Assembly (NCBI RefSeq): GCF_003293845.1
Contig: NZ_QLST01000014.1
Location: 1 to 64,000, forward strand
Reading direction: 5' to 3'
Source: Flavobacterium tibetense
Lineage (GTDB): Bacteria > Bacteroidota > Bacteroidia > Flavobacteriales > Flavobacteriaceae
DNA length: 64,000 nt
Each line of letters begins with the position of its first letter. Within the stretch, counting starts at the first letter, position 1. The position numbers were made by a program, and so were the translations under genes. Below, in pieces: positions 52,640-61,555 of the stretch. Below the pieces are notes generated by a model. The model did not search any database. It was given only the letters and a program-made list of their open reading frames with translations, and was not told where the DNA came from.

Positions 52640-54631
52640 ATGAAATTTTCCGTTGTTTCCGATTATAAACCAACTGGTGACCAACCTCAAGCTATTGAAA
52701 AACTTTCAAAAGGCATTCTCAATGGCGAAAAATACCAAACGTTATTAGGTGTTACCGGCTCTGGAAAGACTTTTACAGTAGCCAATGTAGTCCAAGAAGT
52801 ACAAAAACCAACACTAGTTTTAGCGCATAATAAAACTTTAGCTGCCCAATTATATTCCGAATTCAAACAATTTTTTCCGAATAATTCAGTGCAATATTTC
52901 GTTTCGTATTACGATTATTACCAACCTGAAGCTTTCATTCCTGTAACTGGAACCTATATTGAGAAAGATTTATCGATTAATGAAGAACTAGAAAAACTGC
53001 GATTAAGCACCACTTCTGCCCTACTTTCGGGTCGTCGTGATATTATCGTGATTTCTTCGGTTTCGTGTTTGTACGGAATTGGAAATCCAGTAGAATTTCA
53101 GAAAAACGTAATTAATTTGGAAGTAAACCAACAAATTTCGCGTACCAAATTACTCCATCAATTAGTACAAAGTTTGTACTCCAGAACCGAAGCAGAATTT
53201 ACGCCCGGAAACTTCAGAATTAAAGGTGATATCGTAGAAATTTTTCCAAGTTATGGCGATGAACCGTTTCGAATTCACTTTTTTGGTGATGAAATTGAAG
53301 AAATTGAAGCTTTTGATGCACGAAGCGCTCAAGTAATCGAACGCTACGAAAAACTAACGATTTATCCAGCGAATATGTTTGTGACTTCTCCAGATGTATT
53401 ACAAAATGCGATTTGGGAAATCCAACAAGATTTGGTAAAACAAGTCGATTATTTCAAAGAAATTGGCAAACATTTGGAAGCAAAACGATTGGAAGAACGT
53501 ACCAATTTCGATTTGGAAATGATTCGCGAACTCGGTTATTGTTCAGGAATTGAAAACTATTCCCGCTATTTAGACGGAAGAGAACCTGGAACTAGACCAT
53601 TCTGTTTATTAGATTATTTTCCAGATGATTATTTAATGGTAGTTGATGAAAGTCACGTTACGATTTCTCAAGTGCATGCGATGTACGGTGGCGATAGAAG
53701 CAGGAAAGAAAACTTGGTAGAATACGGTTTCCGTTTGCCAGCAGCTATGGACAATCGTCCGTTGAAATTTGAGGAATTTGAAGCGTTACAAAATCAAGTC
53801 GTTTATGTTTCGGCAACACCAGCAGATTATGAATTACAAAAATCAGAAGGCATTTATGTAGAACAGGTTATTCGTCCAACAGGATTGCTCGACCCAATAA
53901 TAGAAATTCGTCCAAGTGCGAATCAAATTGATGATTTAATCGAAGAAATTCAAATCCGATGTGAAGCAGACGAACGTGTTTTGGTCACCACATTAACCAA
54001 AAGGATGGCAGAAGAATTGGCCAAATATTTAACTAAAGTGGCGATTCGTTGTCGCTATATTCATTCGGATGTGGATACTTTGGAACGCGTAGAAATCATG
54101 CAAGATTTACGTAAGGGAATTTTTGATGTGTTAATTGGTGTCAACTTGCTTCGTGAAGGTTTAGACTTACCTGAAGTTTCTTTGGTAGCCATTTTAGATG
54201 CAGATAAAGAAGGTTTCTTACGAAGCCATCGTTCGTTAACGCAAACCGTTGGTAGAGCCGCTCGAAATGTAAACGGAAAAGCTATAATGTATGCGGATAA
54301 AATTACAAATTCGATGCAAAAAACCATTGATGAAACCAATTACAGAAGAGAAAAACAAATCAATTACAACACCAAACACGGTTTAGAACCCAAAGCCTTG
54401 AACAAAAGTTTAGGAAGTGCATTAAGTGGTAATTCGGTGTCAACAGGCTATTTTGAAAAAGAAGCTTTGAAAGCTGCTGAACCTGAAAATTTGTATTTAA
54501 GTAAACCAGAAATAGAAAAGAAAATTCGCGACTTAAGAAAACAAATGGAAAAAGCCGCTAAAGAATTAGATTTCATGCAAGCTGCCAAATTTAGAGACGA
54601 AATTCAAGCGTTACAGGAGAAAATTAAATAA
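52640..54631 (+). CDS. uvrB: Excinuclease ABC subunit B
   Basis: UvrB is the damage-verifying helicase of nucleotide excision repair; it receives DNA from UvrA and recruits UvrC. The 663-residue protein shows the start FSVVSDYKPTGDQPQAIEKL, Walker A GVTGSGKTFT, the beta-hairpin YYDYYQPEAFIPVTGTYIEK, the DESH box VVDESHVTISQ, helicase motifs INLLREGLDLPEVSL and QTVGRAARN, and the C-terminal UVR domain DLRKQMEKAAKELDFMQAAK. Its ATG directly follows the toxin stop codon. Confidence 0.98.
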   Translation: MKFSVVSDYKPTGDQPQAIEKLSKGILNGEKYQTLLGVTGSGKTFTVANVVQEVQKPTLVLAHNKTLAAQLYSEFKQFFPNNSVQYFVSYYDYYQPEAFIPVTGTYIEKDLSINEELEKLRLSTTSALLSGRRDIIVISSVSCLYGIGNPVEFQKNVINLEVNQQISRTKLLHQLVQSLYSRTEAEFTPGNFRIKGDIVEIFPSYGDEPFRIHFFGDEIEEIEAFDARSAQVIERYEKLTIYPANMFVTSPDVLQNAIWEIQQDLVKQVDYFKEIGKHLEAKRLEERTNFDLEMIRELGYCSGIENYSRYLDGREPGTRPFCLLDYFPDDYLMVVDESHVTISQVHAMYGGDRSRKENLVEYGFRLPAAMDNRPLKFEEFEALQNQVVYVSATPADYELQKSEGIYVEQVIRPTGLLDPIIEIRPSANQIDDLIEEIQIRCEADERVLVTTLTKRMAEELAKYLTKVAIRCRYIHSDVDTLERVEIMQDLRKGIFDVLIGVNLLREGLDLPEVSLVAILDADKEGFLRSHRSLTQTVGRAARNVNGKAIMYADKITNSMQKTIDETNYRREKQINYNTKHGLEPKALNKSLGSALSGNSVSTGYFEKEALKAAEPENLYLSKPEIEKKIRDLRKQMEKAAKELDFMQAAKFRDEIQALQEKIK

Positions 54632-54641
54632 AGATTTATAG

Positions 54642-54662
54642 ATCCTGAAACAAATTCAGGAT
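54642..54662. repeat. Inverted repeat ATCCTGAA...TTCAGGAT
   Basis: The 8-bp arms at 54642-54649 and 54655-54662 are exact. The sequence lies just after uvrB and may act as a terminator without a T-run or as a dispersed intergenic palindrome. Confidence 0.55.
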
Positions 54663-54685
54663 GACAACAATTAATACATGAAAAA

Positions 54686-55159
54686 ATGAGTAAAATAAAC
54701 GAAATTGTAAACCTAGCAGACGAAATCGAAATCATCGAAGCGGTTGGCACTATTATTTGGAACAAAAAAGAAGAAACTGACGGCTTTACGGATTTATCTG
54801 AAGGCGAAAAAACGTTTGTACTAATCGATATTTTTGAAGGCGCTATGAATGAAGGCGGATTTCAGTTCTTCTTCGAAAATGAAACTGGCGATTATGCTAG
54901 AGAAATTGTAGAAGCGTACAAGAAAATTGGCGCAACAAAAACTGCTAATATCATTGCAAAAGCTATTGGACTCTTTGGAATCAACAATTTCTCAGAAGAT
55001 TTAGAAACTAGAATAATTACAATTGAAAATCTAGATGAGAAAGTATTTTCTGGTTGGGAAGATTTAGACGAAATTTTCTTCAGTGAAGAACAAGAAGAAG
55101 ATGTTGTCGCTTTAATTGTTGGGTATATCAAAAACAATAAAAGCGAGTTCAACTACTAG
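54686..55159 (+). CDS. DMP19/DUF4375-like protein
   Basis: The 157-residue acidic cytoplasmic protein carries the motif GAMNEGGFQFFFENETGDYA, characteristic of the DMP19/DUF4375 family. The rest is helical (IVEAYKKIGATKTANIIAKA). In Neisseria, DMP19 is described as a DNA-mimic protein. The acidic surface here fits, but the function of most family members is unknown. It is a single gene flanked by palindromic repeats on both sides. Confidence 0.75.
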   Translation: MSKINEIVNLADEIEIIEAVGTIIWNKKEETDGFTDLSEGEKTFVLIDIFEGAMNEGGFQFFFENETGDYAREIVEAYKKIGATKTANIIAKAIGLFGINNFSEDLETRIITIENLDEKVFSGWEDLDEIFFSEEQEEDVVALIVGYIKNNKSEFNY

Positions 55160-55208
55160 TTTTTTTTGTTTATTATTGGCTAAATACCAGATATTAAAAA
55201 ATATCTCA

Positions 55209-55288
55209 TTTGTCAGGTCGAGCGAAGTCGAGACTCTTTAATTGAACTTTTTATTAAAAAAAGTCTCGACTTCGCTCGACCTGACAAA
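55209..55288. repeat. Perfect 27-bp inverted repeat, TCGAGCGAAGTCGAGA type
   Basis: Two 27-base arms (55209-55235 and 55262-55288) are exact reverse complements around a 26-base AT-rich loop. The core GTCGAGCGAAGTCGAGA is GC-rich against its surroundings. I know this core from memory as a dispersed intergenic repeat in Flavobacteriaceae. It would also act as a bidirectional terminator for the two convergent genes around it. Confidence 0.85.
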
Positions 55289-55316
55289 AATGCAAATTCA
55301 AATATTTGAATTTCAA

Positions 55317-55718
55317 CTAATTATGCTGCTCACTAAAAATTGCCAACAAGATTTCGCCATCGACCATTCTTGTTGGTGATTCTTTCATCAATTGCAACAC
55401 ACGCTTCATCGCATACGGATTCAAGCCCATATTGATTCCAATTTCTTTCAGTTTCACATATTCTTTTTCATGAACGTATTCGTCAGCATGCATTAGCAAG
55501 GCCAAACGATAAAATTGACAAATGCGGTGAAATTCATCTTTAACCACTTTTTTGCTTTCTTTCTTCTCGAATAATTTATGTAAAGTAGGTTTGTCAATTT
55601 CCAATTCTTGTGCAATTATCGAGATGAAATCGTACTCTCTATCGTGCAATTCACCATCAACAAGTGCAAAACCAATCATTTCTTGCAACAAACTTATTTT
55701 ATCTTGAAACTCATCCAT
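55317..55718 (-). CDS. TerB-like helical protein
   Basis: From the ATG at 55718 (MDEFQDKISLLQEMIGFALV) the ~133-residue protein is all-helical. It has the acidic motif ALVDGELHDREYDFISIIAQ and a second copy-like segment ALLMHADEYVHEKEYVKLKE, both typical of TerB-type proteins. In-frame ATGs further upstream would add a hydrophobic stretch and reach the divergent gene. TerB-like proteins are metal-binding in some systems, but their role in Bacteroidetes is unknown. Confidence 0.75.
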   Translation of the reverse strand: MDEFQDKISLLQEMIGFALVDGELHDREYDFISIIAQELEIDKPTLHKLFEKKESKKVVKDEFHRICQFYRLALLMHADEYVHEKEYVKLKEIGINMGLNPYAMKRVLQLMKESPTRMVDGEILLAIFSEQHN

Positions 55719-55791
55719 AAAGCGTTTTCTTTTTGGTAAAAATAATAAATCTGAAATTAAATGAATACCTTTGAGCATAATTTTTACAAGT

Positions 55792-56241
55792 ATGACCAAT
55801 AACGATATTTTCAAAAAGCTTCGAGTTGCTTTACAATTGCGTGATGACCAAATAGTTGAAATCCTTGAATTAGTAGATTTTAGAATTTCAAAAGGCGAAT
55901 TAGGTAATATTTTCAGAAAAGAAGATCATCCAAATTACATGGAATGTGGCGACCAACTTTTGCGTAATTTCTTAAACGCATTGGTTATTCATTTGCGCGG
56001 AACCAAAGAGGAACCAAAAAACCCAATGGAAGTGATTCAATCGCACAAAAATCAAGCACCAAAAGAAACTGATGAGACTAGAAAGCCAATAGAAAAACCA
56101 ACAGAAAAGAAATTTTCTGATAAAAAACCAATAAACGCCAACACCAAAAAAGCTCCTGCCAAAAACTTTAAGAAAAAAACAGCAAAACCAGCACCAATCG
56201 TAGAAAAAGTAAGGTTTAAAAACGGAAAAAACAAGTCGTAA
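55792..56241 (+). CDS. DUF1456 family protein
   Basis: The ATG at 55792 gives MTNNDIFKKLRVALQLRDDQ, the standard start of DUF1456 proteins; an upstream in-frame start is unlikely. The family's two repeats appear as IFKKLRVALQLRDDQIVEIL and DQLLRNFLNALVIHLRG, each a small helical unit. The last ~65 residues form a lysine- and proline-rich tail (EKPTEKKFSDKKPINANTKK) that could contact nucleic acid. Its function is unknown. It is divergent from the TerB-like gene. Confidence 0.85.
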   Translation: MTNNDIFKKLRVALQLRDDQIVEILELVDFRISKGELGNIFRKEDHPNYMECGDQLLRNFLNALVIHLRGTKEEPKNPMEVIQSHKNQAPKETDETRKPIEKPTEKKFSDKKPINANTKKAPAKNFKKKTAKPAPIVEKVRFKNGKNKS

Positions 56242-56272
56242 GATTAGTTTTCCATTACTCAACTTCTTTTTG

Positions 56273-56280
56273 TATTTTTG
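56273..56280 (+). promoter_or_regulatory. Probable -7 box TATTTTTG
   Basis: TATTTTTG matches TAnnTTTG and lies about 35 bases ahead of the BatA-type gene. No clear -33 TTG was found. Confidence 0.4.
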
Positions 56281-56314
56281 AAAACTGAATCAACATTGAA
56301 GTAAAACTAAATAA

Positions 56315-58237
56315 ATGCAATTCAAACATCCCGAAATTCTGTATTTCCTTTTCGCATTGGTTATACCAATTTTGGTGCATTTGTTTCAATTACGTCGCTT
56401 TAAAAAAGAGTTGTTTACCAATGTCAAACTGCTCAAAGAACTTCAAACGCAAACCCGAAAAAGTGCTACCATCAAGAAATGGTTACTGCTTTTCACCCGA
56501 TTATTCTTGTTAGCTTGCTTGATTATCGCTTTTGCCCAGCCTTTTTTTACAGCAAAAAATTCCGTAGCAAAAAACAACGAATTAGTCATTTTACTCGACA
56601 ATTCGTTTTCCATGCAAGCCAAAGGTGAAAATGGCGAATTACTCAAAAGAAGCATTCAAGATATTTTAGAAAATTTCGATGAAAACCAACAATTTTCGCT
56701 ACTAACTACCAATGAAACTTTTTGGGATGTTGACGCCAAAACCATTCAAAACGAACTGCAAAAAATCACGTATGCACCGTTTTCATTTGAAGTCGATTAT
56801 TTGTTGACGCAAGTAGCTTCGAAAAAACCAAATGCAACTATCGATTATTTCATCATTTCGGACGCTGTGGATTTTTCTTCCAAAAAACTAACGCAAATTT
56901 CAGAAAATAATGCCGTTTATTTTTGGCAACCCAAAGCACAAAATACCAATAACATTGCGATTTCCAATGTTCGTTTGCTGCAATCACTTGAGAATTTGAA
57001 CGAAATTGAAGTCGAGCTACAACGTTTTGGAAATTATGAGGAAGCCATTCCGTTAGCGGTTTACCAAAATGATACCGTAATTGCCAAAGCCATTGTGCAA
57101 ATGCAATCCGAAAAAGAAACCGTAAAATTAGCACTTCCAAAAAAGGAAATTCAAGCTAAAGTTACCATTCAAGACAACAGTTTAAGCTACGATAACGACT
57201 ACTATTTCACACTTGGAAAACCACAAAAACCAAAAGTTACTTTCATTGGAACTGCTGCCAAAAATAAATTCCTAAATCGCATCATTACTACTGACGAATT
57301 TGAAGTAACTGATACTGAATTGGCCCAACTGAATTACAGTAAAATCGAAGAACAAAACACGATTATCTTGAACGAATTGGCAGAAATTCCGCAAGCGTTG
57401 CAAACCAATTTGAAAGCGTTCTACGAAAAAGGTGGAAACATTGTTTTAATTCCTTCTGAAGAAAATAATTTGGTAAATTTAAACCAATTCCTAAATACTT
57501 TTGGCAGAAATACTTTTGCTAAACAAGAAAAAAGCACCAAAAATATCACGAAAATTAGCTTCAAACATCCGCTTTTCAATCAAGTTTTTGAAAAAGAAGT
57601 GAGCAATTTTCAATATCCAAATACTACTTCATCACTGACGTTCAATGGCAATGCTGCTGGAATTTTACAATATGATGATGGTAGTAATTTCTTGGCTTCC
57701 ATTGGCAATCAATTAGGAAAAATCTATGTTTTTGCTACGCCAATTAACAAACAACAAACCAATTTTCAGAATTCGCCATTGATTGTTCCTGTTTTTTACA
57801 ACATGGCAATGACCAATGCAAATGCGAACAACCAAACATTTACCATTGGTGCCAACGAAAGTTTCCTGATTGAAGCAACTTTGAGTAAAGATGAAGTCGT
57901 GAGTATTCAAAATGCTTCGTCGAGTTTTATTCCAATGCAACAAATTTTGCCTACCAAAGTAAAAATCAATTTTGGCGATTATCCAGAACAAGCTGGAAAT
58001 TTTGCTATCAACCAAAAAAACAATACCATTGCTAAAGTAAGTTTCAACTATCCAAGAAACGAGAGCAATTTGAATACCAACACAACACTACCAAAGGTAA
58101 ACTATGTCAACAACTCCGAAACGGTTCTGAATACACTTTTAGCAGAACGAACCGATACAGTTTTGTGGAAATGGTTTCTGATGGCAACACTACTATTTTT
58201 ATTGATTGAACTACTAATCCAAAAATTCGTAAAATGA
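56315..58237 (+). CDS. BatA-domain membrane protein with VWA-like region
   Basis: The 640-residue membrane protein begins with the BatA N-terminal domain (MQFKHPEILYFLFALVIPIL, HLFQLRRFKKELFTNV). A second membrane helix follows (LFLLACLIIAFAQPFF). A von Willebrand-type segment has the metal-site-like VILLDNSFSMQAKGENG (DxSxS). The middle is periplasmic and beta-rich, and a final membrane helix lies at the C-terminus (FLMATLLFLLIELLIQKFV). Such proteins occur throughout Bacteroidetes; the role is not known. The next gene overlaps it by 4 bases (ATGA), so the two are translationally coupled. Confidence 0.88.
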   Translation: MQFKHPEILYFLFALVIPILVHLFQLRRFKKELFTNVKLLKELQTQTRKSATIKKWLLLFTRLFLLACLIIAFAQPFFTAKNSVAKNNELVILLDNSFSMQAKGENGELLKRSIQDILENFDENQQFSLLTTNETFWDVDAKTIQNELQKITYAPFSFEVDYLLTQVASKKPNATIDYFIISDAVDFSSKKLTQISENNAVYFWQPKAQNTNNIAISNVRLLQSLENLNEIEVELQRFGNYEEAIPLAVYQNDTVIAKAIVQMQSEKETVKLALPKKEIQAKVTIQDNSLSYDNDYYFTLGKPQKPKVTFIGTAAKNKFLNRIITTDEFEVTDTELAQLNYSKIEEQNTIILNELAEIPQALQTNLKAFYEKGGNIVLIPSEENNLVNLNQFLNTFGRNTFAKQEKSTKNITKISFKHPLFNQVFEKEVSNFQYPNTTSSLTFNGNAAGILQYDDGSNFLASIGNQLGKIYVFATPINKQQTNFQNSPLIVPVFYNMAMTNANANNQTFTIGANESFLIEATLSKDEVVSIQNASSSFIPMQQILPTKVKINFGDYPEQAGNFAINQKNNTIAKVSFNYPRNESNLNTNTTLPKVNYVNNSETVLNTLLAERTDTVLWKWFLMATLLFLLIELLIQKFVK

Positions 58238-59493
58238 CCACTGTTTTAATTAAAAAAGCAACTATAATCGACTCGGAAAGTCCGTTTCACAACCAACAAA
58301 AAGATATTTTAATCGAAAACGGAACCATTAAAAACATCGCTGATGATTTATCCAATGAAACACACGATACTTTGGTAACCATGGACGATTTGCACGTTTC
58401 TCAAGGTTGGTTTGACAGCTCGGTTTCTTTTGGAGAACCTGGTTATGAAGAAAGAGAAACTATTGCCAATGGTTTACAAGTAGCAGCCAAAAGCGGTTTT
58501 ACAGCAGTAGCATTGCAACCCAATAGTTTTCCGGTAATTGACAGCCAATCGCAAGTGAAATTTGTTTTGGAAAGGGCAAAAAACCAAGCTACTACATTAT
58601 TTCCAATTGGAGCATTAACCAAAAACAGCGAAGGAACCGATTTAGCCGAACTTTTCGACATGAAAAATGCAGGAGCCATCGCTTTTGGAGATTATAAAAA
58701 AGCGCAACAAGATGCTAATTTACAGAAGATAGCTTTACAATACGTGCAAGATTTTGACGGATTAGTCATCAGTTTTTGCCAAGACAATAGTTTAAAAGGA
58801 AAAGGTATTGTAAACGAAGGCGTTGTTTCTACCAAATTAGGTTTAAAAGGGATTCCAACATTAGCCGAAGAATTACAAATTGCCAGAAATTTATTTTTAC
58901 TAGAATATACTGGCGGAAAATTACATATTCCAACGATTTCTTCTGCCAAATCTGTAGCTTTAATCAAAGAAGCGAAAGCCAAAGGATTACAAGTAAGTTG
59001 TAGTGTTTCAGTGCATCATTTGGTTTTGAATGATGAAGTTTTGTCTGGTTTTGATACACGATATAAAGTGGCGCCACCGTTACGAGATGAAGCAACAAGA
59101 AAAGCATTAATCGCAGGCGTTTTAGATAGCACGATTGATTGTATCACTTCGGACCACAATCCGTTAGATATTGAATTGAAAAAATTAGAATTTGATTTGG
59201 CAAAAGACGGAACTATTGGTTTAGAAAGTGCTTTTGGAGCATTGGCAACCGTTTTACCATTGGAAGTTATAATCGAAAAATTAACTGCTGCCAAAACCAT
59301 CTTTGGAATTACGAAAAACAGCATAACCATTGGAAATAAAGCAGAATTATCCTTTTTCACAACCAAAGAAAATTGGACATTTCAAAAAGAAAATATGCTT
59401 TCCAAATCGAAAAATTCAGCCTTCCTTGGACAAAAAATGCAAGGAAAAGCTATTGGAATTTATAACAACGGTCAATTAATAAGTAATAAGTAA
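58234..59493 (+). CDS. Dihydroorotase-like amidohydrolase lacking the N-terminal metal-binding HxH motif
   Basis: The 419-residue protein has the amidohydrolase barrel and is homologous to dihydroorotase. Conserved parts are IIDSESPFHNQQKDILIENG, ETIANGLQVAAKSGFTAVAL, HIPTISSAKSVALIKEAKAK, VSCSVSVHHLVLND and ITSDHNPLDIELK. The signature DxHxHxRxPG, however, reads DSSVSFGEPG (residues 61-70): both histidines are serines and the arginine is glycine. Two zinc ligands are thus lost. It may be a structural or regulatory partner in pyrimidine synthesis, like the inactive PyrC' of some bacteria, rather than the working enzyme. Confidence 0.85.
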   Translation: MTTVLIKKATIIDSESPFHNQQKDILIENGTIKNIADDLSNETHDTLVTMDDLHVSQGWFDSSVSFGEPGYEERETIANGLQVAAKSGFTAVALQPNSFPVIDSQSQVKFVLERAKNQATTLFPIGALTKNSEGTDLAELFDMKNAGAIAFGDYKKAQQDANLQKIALQYVQDFDGLVISFCQDNSLKGKGIVNEGVVSTKLGLKGIPTLAEELQIARNLFLLEYTGGKLHIPTISSAKSVALIKEAKAKGLQVSCSVSVHHLVLNDEVLSGFDTRYKVAPPLRDEATRKALIAGVLDSTIDCITSDHNPLDIELKKLEFDLAKDGTIGLESAFGALATVLPLEVIIEKLTAAKTIFGITKNSITIGNKAELSFFTTKENWTFQKENMLSKSKNSAFLGQKMQGKAIGIYNNGQLISNK

Positions 59494-59547
59494 TTACAGT
59501 ACTTATTGATTCAACCTAACTACGAATAAGTGAAAATTTATTAGTTG

Positions 59548-59563
59548 GATTGTCCCCTCGAGG
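59548..59563. repeat. Perfect palindrome GTCCCCTCGAGGGGAC
   Basis: This 16-base palindrome is followed by TTTAGGGGTGT. It lies between the dihydroorotase-like gene and the next start codon. From memory, this GC-rich string recurs between genes in Bacteroidetes; it stands out from the AT-rich surroundings. Confidence 0.6.
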
Positions 59564-59622
59564 GGACTTTAGGGGTGTTAAAACTCGAACTGAAAAAAGT
59601 ATTAATAAAAAAGACATTAAAT

Positions 59623-59946
59623 ATGAACGATATTCAAAAAGGAAAACAAGCGGCAACATTCAGTTATTTAACCATTATTGGAACAGTTATTGCCATTTTT
59701 ATGAACCAAGAAGAAAACAAAAGCGAGTTTGCGAGTTTCCATATTCGTCAGGCTTTAGGGATTTTCTTGACTTTCTTTTTATTAGGTTATCCTATTGGCT
59801 ACTTTGATAGTTGGATGGTTTCAACTGCTTTTTGGTTGTTTATTTTTATTCTTTGGATTTATGGCTTTTTAGGTTGTTTGAATGGTGAAAAGAAAATTGT
59901 TCCCATTGTAGGCGAATTTTACCAAAATCTATTTAAAAATTTATAA
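59623..59946 (+). CDS. DUF4870-like small membrane protein
   Basis: From the ATG at 59623 (MNDIQKGKQAATFSYLTIIG) the 107-residue protein has three hydrophobic helices: ~12-27, ~45-62 (ALGIFLTFFLLGYPIGYF) and ~68-88 (FWLFIFILWIYGFLGCL). The motif EFASFHIRQALGIFLTF between helices one and two is typical of DUF4870/Tic20-like small proteins. Its function is unknown. A start upstream would put coding sequence over the 16-base palindrome and is less likely. It precedes the esterase gene by 9 bases, so they form an operon. Confidence 0.82.
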   Translation: MNDIQKGKQAATFSYLTIIGTVIAIFMNQEENKSEFASFHIRQALGIFLTFFLLGYPIGYFDSWMVSTAFWLFIFILWIYGFLGCLNGEKKIVPIVGEFYQNLFKNL

Positions 59947-59955
59947 TCCAACAAC

Positions 59956-60594
59956 ATGCAATTACACTATTTAGTTCGCGAACCTAAAGTTATTTTAGAC
60001 AAAAATCCAGTTTTGATTTTATTACATGGTTATGGCAGTAACGAAGAAGATTTGTTTTCATTTGCTAATGAATTACCAGAAGAATACTATGTAATTTCAG
60101 TTCGTGCGCCTTATGATTTACAACCTTATGGTCACGCTTGGTATGCCATTTATTTTGATGCCGATGAAAACAAATTTTCAGATGACGAACAAGCCAAAAC
60201 ATCAAGAGATACCATCGCTAATTTCATCGACAGCATTTGTGAAAAATATCCAATTGATAGTACAAACGTAACTTTAATTGGTTTCAGTCAAGGTGCCATT
60301 TTGAGTTATGCTACAGCGCTTTCTTATCCTGAAAAAGTGAATCGTGTAGTTGCATTGAGCGGTTATTTGAATGAAAAAGTAATTAAGGAAGATTTCCAAA
60401 CCAAAGACATTAATTCCTTAAAATTCTTTATTTCTCATGGAAGTGTTGACCAAGTAATTCCTGTAGATTGGGCAAGAAAAGCAAAACCGTTTTTAGAAAA
60501 CTTAGGTTTAGAGGTAGCGTATAAAGAATATCCTGTTGGACACGGTGTAGCGCCTCAAAATTTCTTTGATTTTAAGAATTGGTTGGAGAAATAA
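59956..60594 (+). CDS. Phospholipase/carboxylesterase family alpha/beta hydrolase
   Basis: The 212-residue cytoplasmic hydrolase cleaves ester bonds of unknown natural substrates. It shows the oxyanion region LILLHGYGSNEEDLFSFANE, the nucleophile elbow IGFSQGAILSYATAL (Ser), the acid in SHGSVDQVIPVDWA, and the catalytic histidine in YPVGHGVAPQNF. The length and motifs fit the YpfH/acyl-protein thioesterase-like family. It follows the small membrane protein gene and is closed by a terminator. Confidence 0.93.
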   Translation: MQLHYLVREPKVILDKNPVLILLHGYGSNEEDLFSFANELPEEYYVISVRAPYDLQPYGHAWYAIYFDADENKFSDDEQAKTSRDTIANFIDSICEKYPIDSTNVTLIGFSQGAILSYATALSYPEKVNRVVALSGYLNEKVIKEDFQTKDINSLKFFISHGSVDQVIPVDWARKAKPFLENLGLEVAYKEYPVGHGVAPQNFFDFKNWLEK

Positions 60595-60600
60595 AATAAG

Positions 60601-60630
60601 AAAAGCTCCTGATACAATCAAGAGCTTTTC
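60601..60630. terminator. Terminator between convergent genes
   Basis: AAAAGCTC (60601-60608) pairs with GAGCTTTT (60622-60629) around a 13-base loop. It serves the esterase gene and possibly the fasciclin gene on the other strand. Confidence 0.75.
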
Positions 60631-60657
60631 TAAACAAAAAACTAAACTAAACAACTA

Positions 60658-61227
60658 TTATGATTTCGGTAGTACAACAGTATCGATTACGTGGATTACG
60701 CCGTTTTTTTGGTTTACATCAGCGATAGTTACTTTTGAACTATTTCCGTTTTCATCTGTAATATAAACATCTTTTCCTTTCATCCAAGCGGTTAATGTAC
60801 CACCACTTACGGTTTTGAAACTGTATTTTCCATTTCCTTTTTTGATGGCTGCAACAATATCAGCAGCACTCCATTTTCCAGCGGCTACGTGGTATTTTAA
60901 GATCGTTTGTAAAGTGCCTAAATTTTCAGATTTAAGTAGAGTTTCAACGGTTCCAGCTGGTAATTTGGCAAACGCATCATTGGTTGGGGCAAAAACGGTA
61001 AATGGACCTTCTGACATTAAAACTTCTACTAAACCTGCAGCTTTTACAGCAGCTACTAAAGTGGTGTGGTCTTTAGAATTAACAGCATTTTCTACAATAT
61101 TTTTACTTGGATACATAGGAGCGCCTCCTACTTCAACAGTTTTTTCTTTTTTCTGTGCAACGGCATCAGTTGAAAATAACATTCCTAATGATAAAAGAGC
61201 GATAGCTACAATTTTGTTGGTTTTCAT
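60658..61227 (-). CDS. Secreted fasciclin (FAS1) domain protein
   Basis: The 189-residue protein has a signal peptide (IVAIALLSLGMLFSTDAVAQ) and one FAS1 domain (~45-187). The two conserved blocks are GPFTVFAPTNDAFAKLPAGT (H1) and GVIHVIDTVVLP (H2), with ILKYHVAAGKWSAADI between them. FAS1 proteins mediate adhesion or matrix contact in many organisms; in Bacteroidetes they are usually secreted or surface proteins of unknown target. It is monocistronic. Confidence 0.93.
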   Translation of the reverse strand: MKTNKIVAIALLSLGMLFSTDAVAQKKEKTVEVGGAPMYPSKNIVENAVNSKDHTTLVAAVKAAGLVEVLMSEGPFTVFAPTNDAFAKLPAGTVETLLKSENLGTLQTILKYHVAAGKWSAADIVAAIKKGNGKYSFKTVSGGTLTAWMKGKDVYITDENGNSSKVTIADVNQKNGVIHVIDTVVLPKS

Positions 61228-61555
61228 GATTTTAATTTTTTAAGTTATAATGGCATTTACGACAAGAGTTTTACTTTGGTTTTTAAAAACTAGATTTTTT
61301 TATTTAAAAACATTTTGGAATTAAGTTTAATCAACTTTATTTGCCACTGATTACAAAGATTAGCACAGATTAAAAAAAGTAATCCGTGTAAATCCTTTAA
61401 TCCGTGGCTTTAAAAATAAATCATCTTGGTGACTTCGCGACTTTGCGAGCTAAAAAATTAATTGTACAAATAACTTACTTACTACTAATTTCTTTAGAAT
61501 TCCCGTTAGAACATTTCAATAAAATTGCTTACTTTTGAAACTTAAAAAAAATACT
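61228..61555. other. Gene-free spacer with dispersed-repeat-like text
   Basis: I see no gene in this 328-base gap between the divergent fasciclin and tpx genes. The middle reads GCCACTGATTACAAAGATTA and later GTAATCCGTGTAAATCCTTT and AATCCGTGGC, so GCCACtGATTA and TAATCCGTGGC form loose inverted arms (61341-61351 and 61397-61407). Text of this type is frequent between genes in Flavobacteria. A separate GACTTCGCGACTTTGCGAGC lies at 61432-61451. Confidence 0.5.
61530..61537 (+). promoter_or_regulatory. Probable tpx -7 box TACTTTTG
   Basis: TACTTTTG fits TAnnTTTG and lies 18 bases before the tpx ATG, giving a short leader. The -33 element is not clear. Confidence 0.5.

Noticed and set aside
55972-56262. 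Minus-strand aromatic-rich frame opposite the DUF1456 gene
   Set aside because: It is the antisense of the lysine-rich tail and has a phenylalanine/tryptophan content unlike a real protein.
59550-59807. Overlapping frame at the DUF4870-like gene
   Set aside because: It shares sequence with a well-supported membrane protein in another frame and shows no family features.
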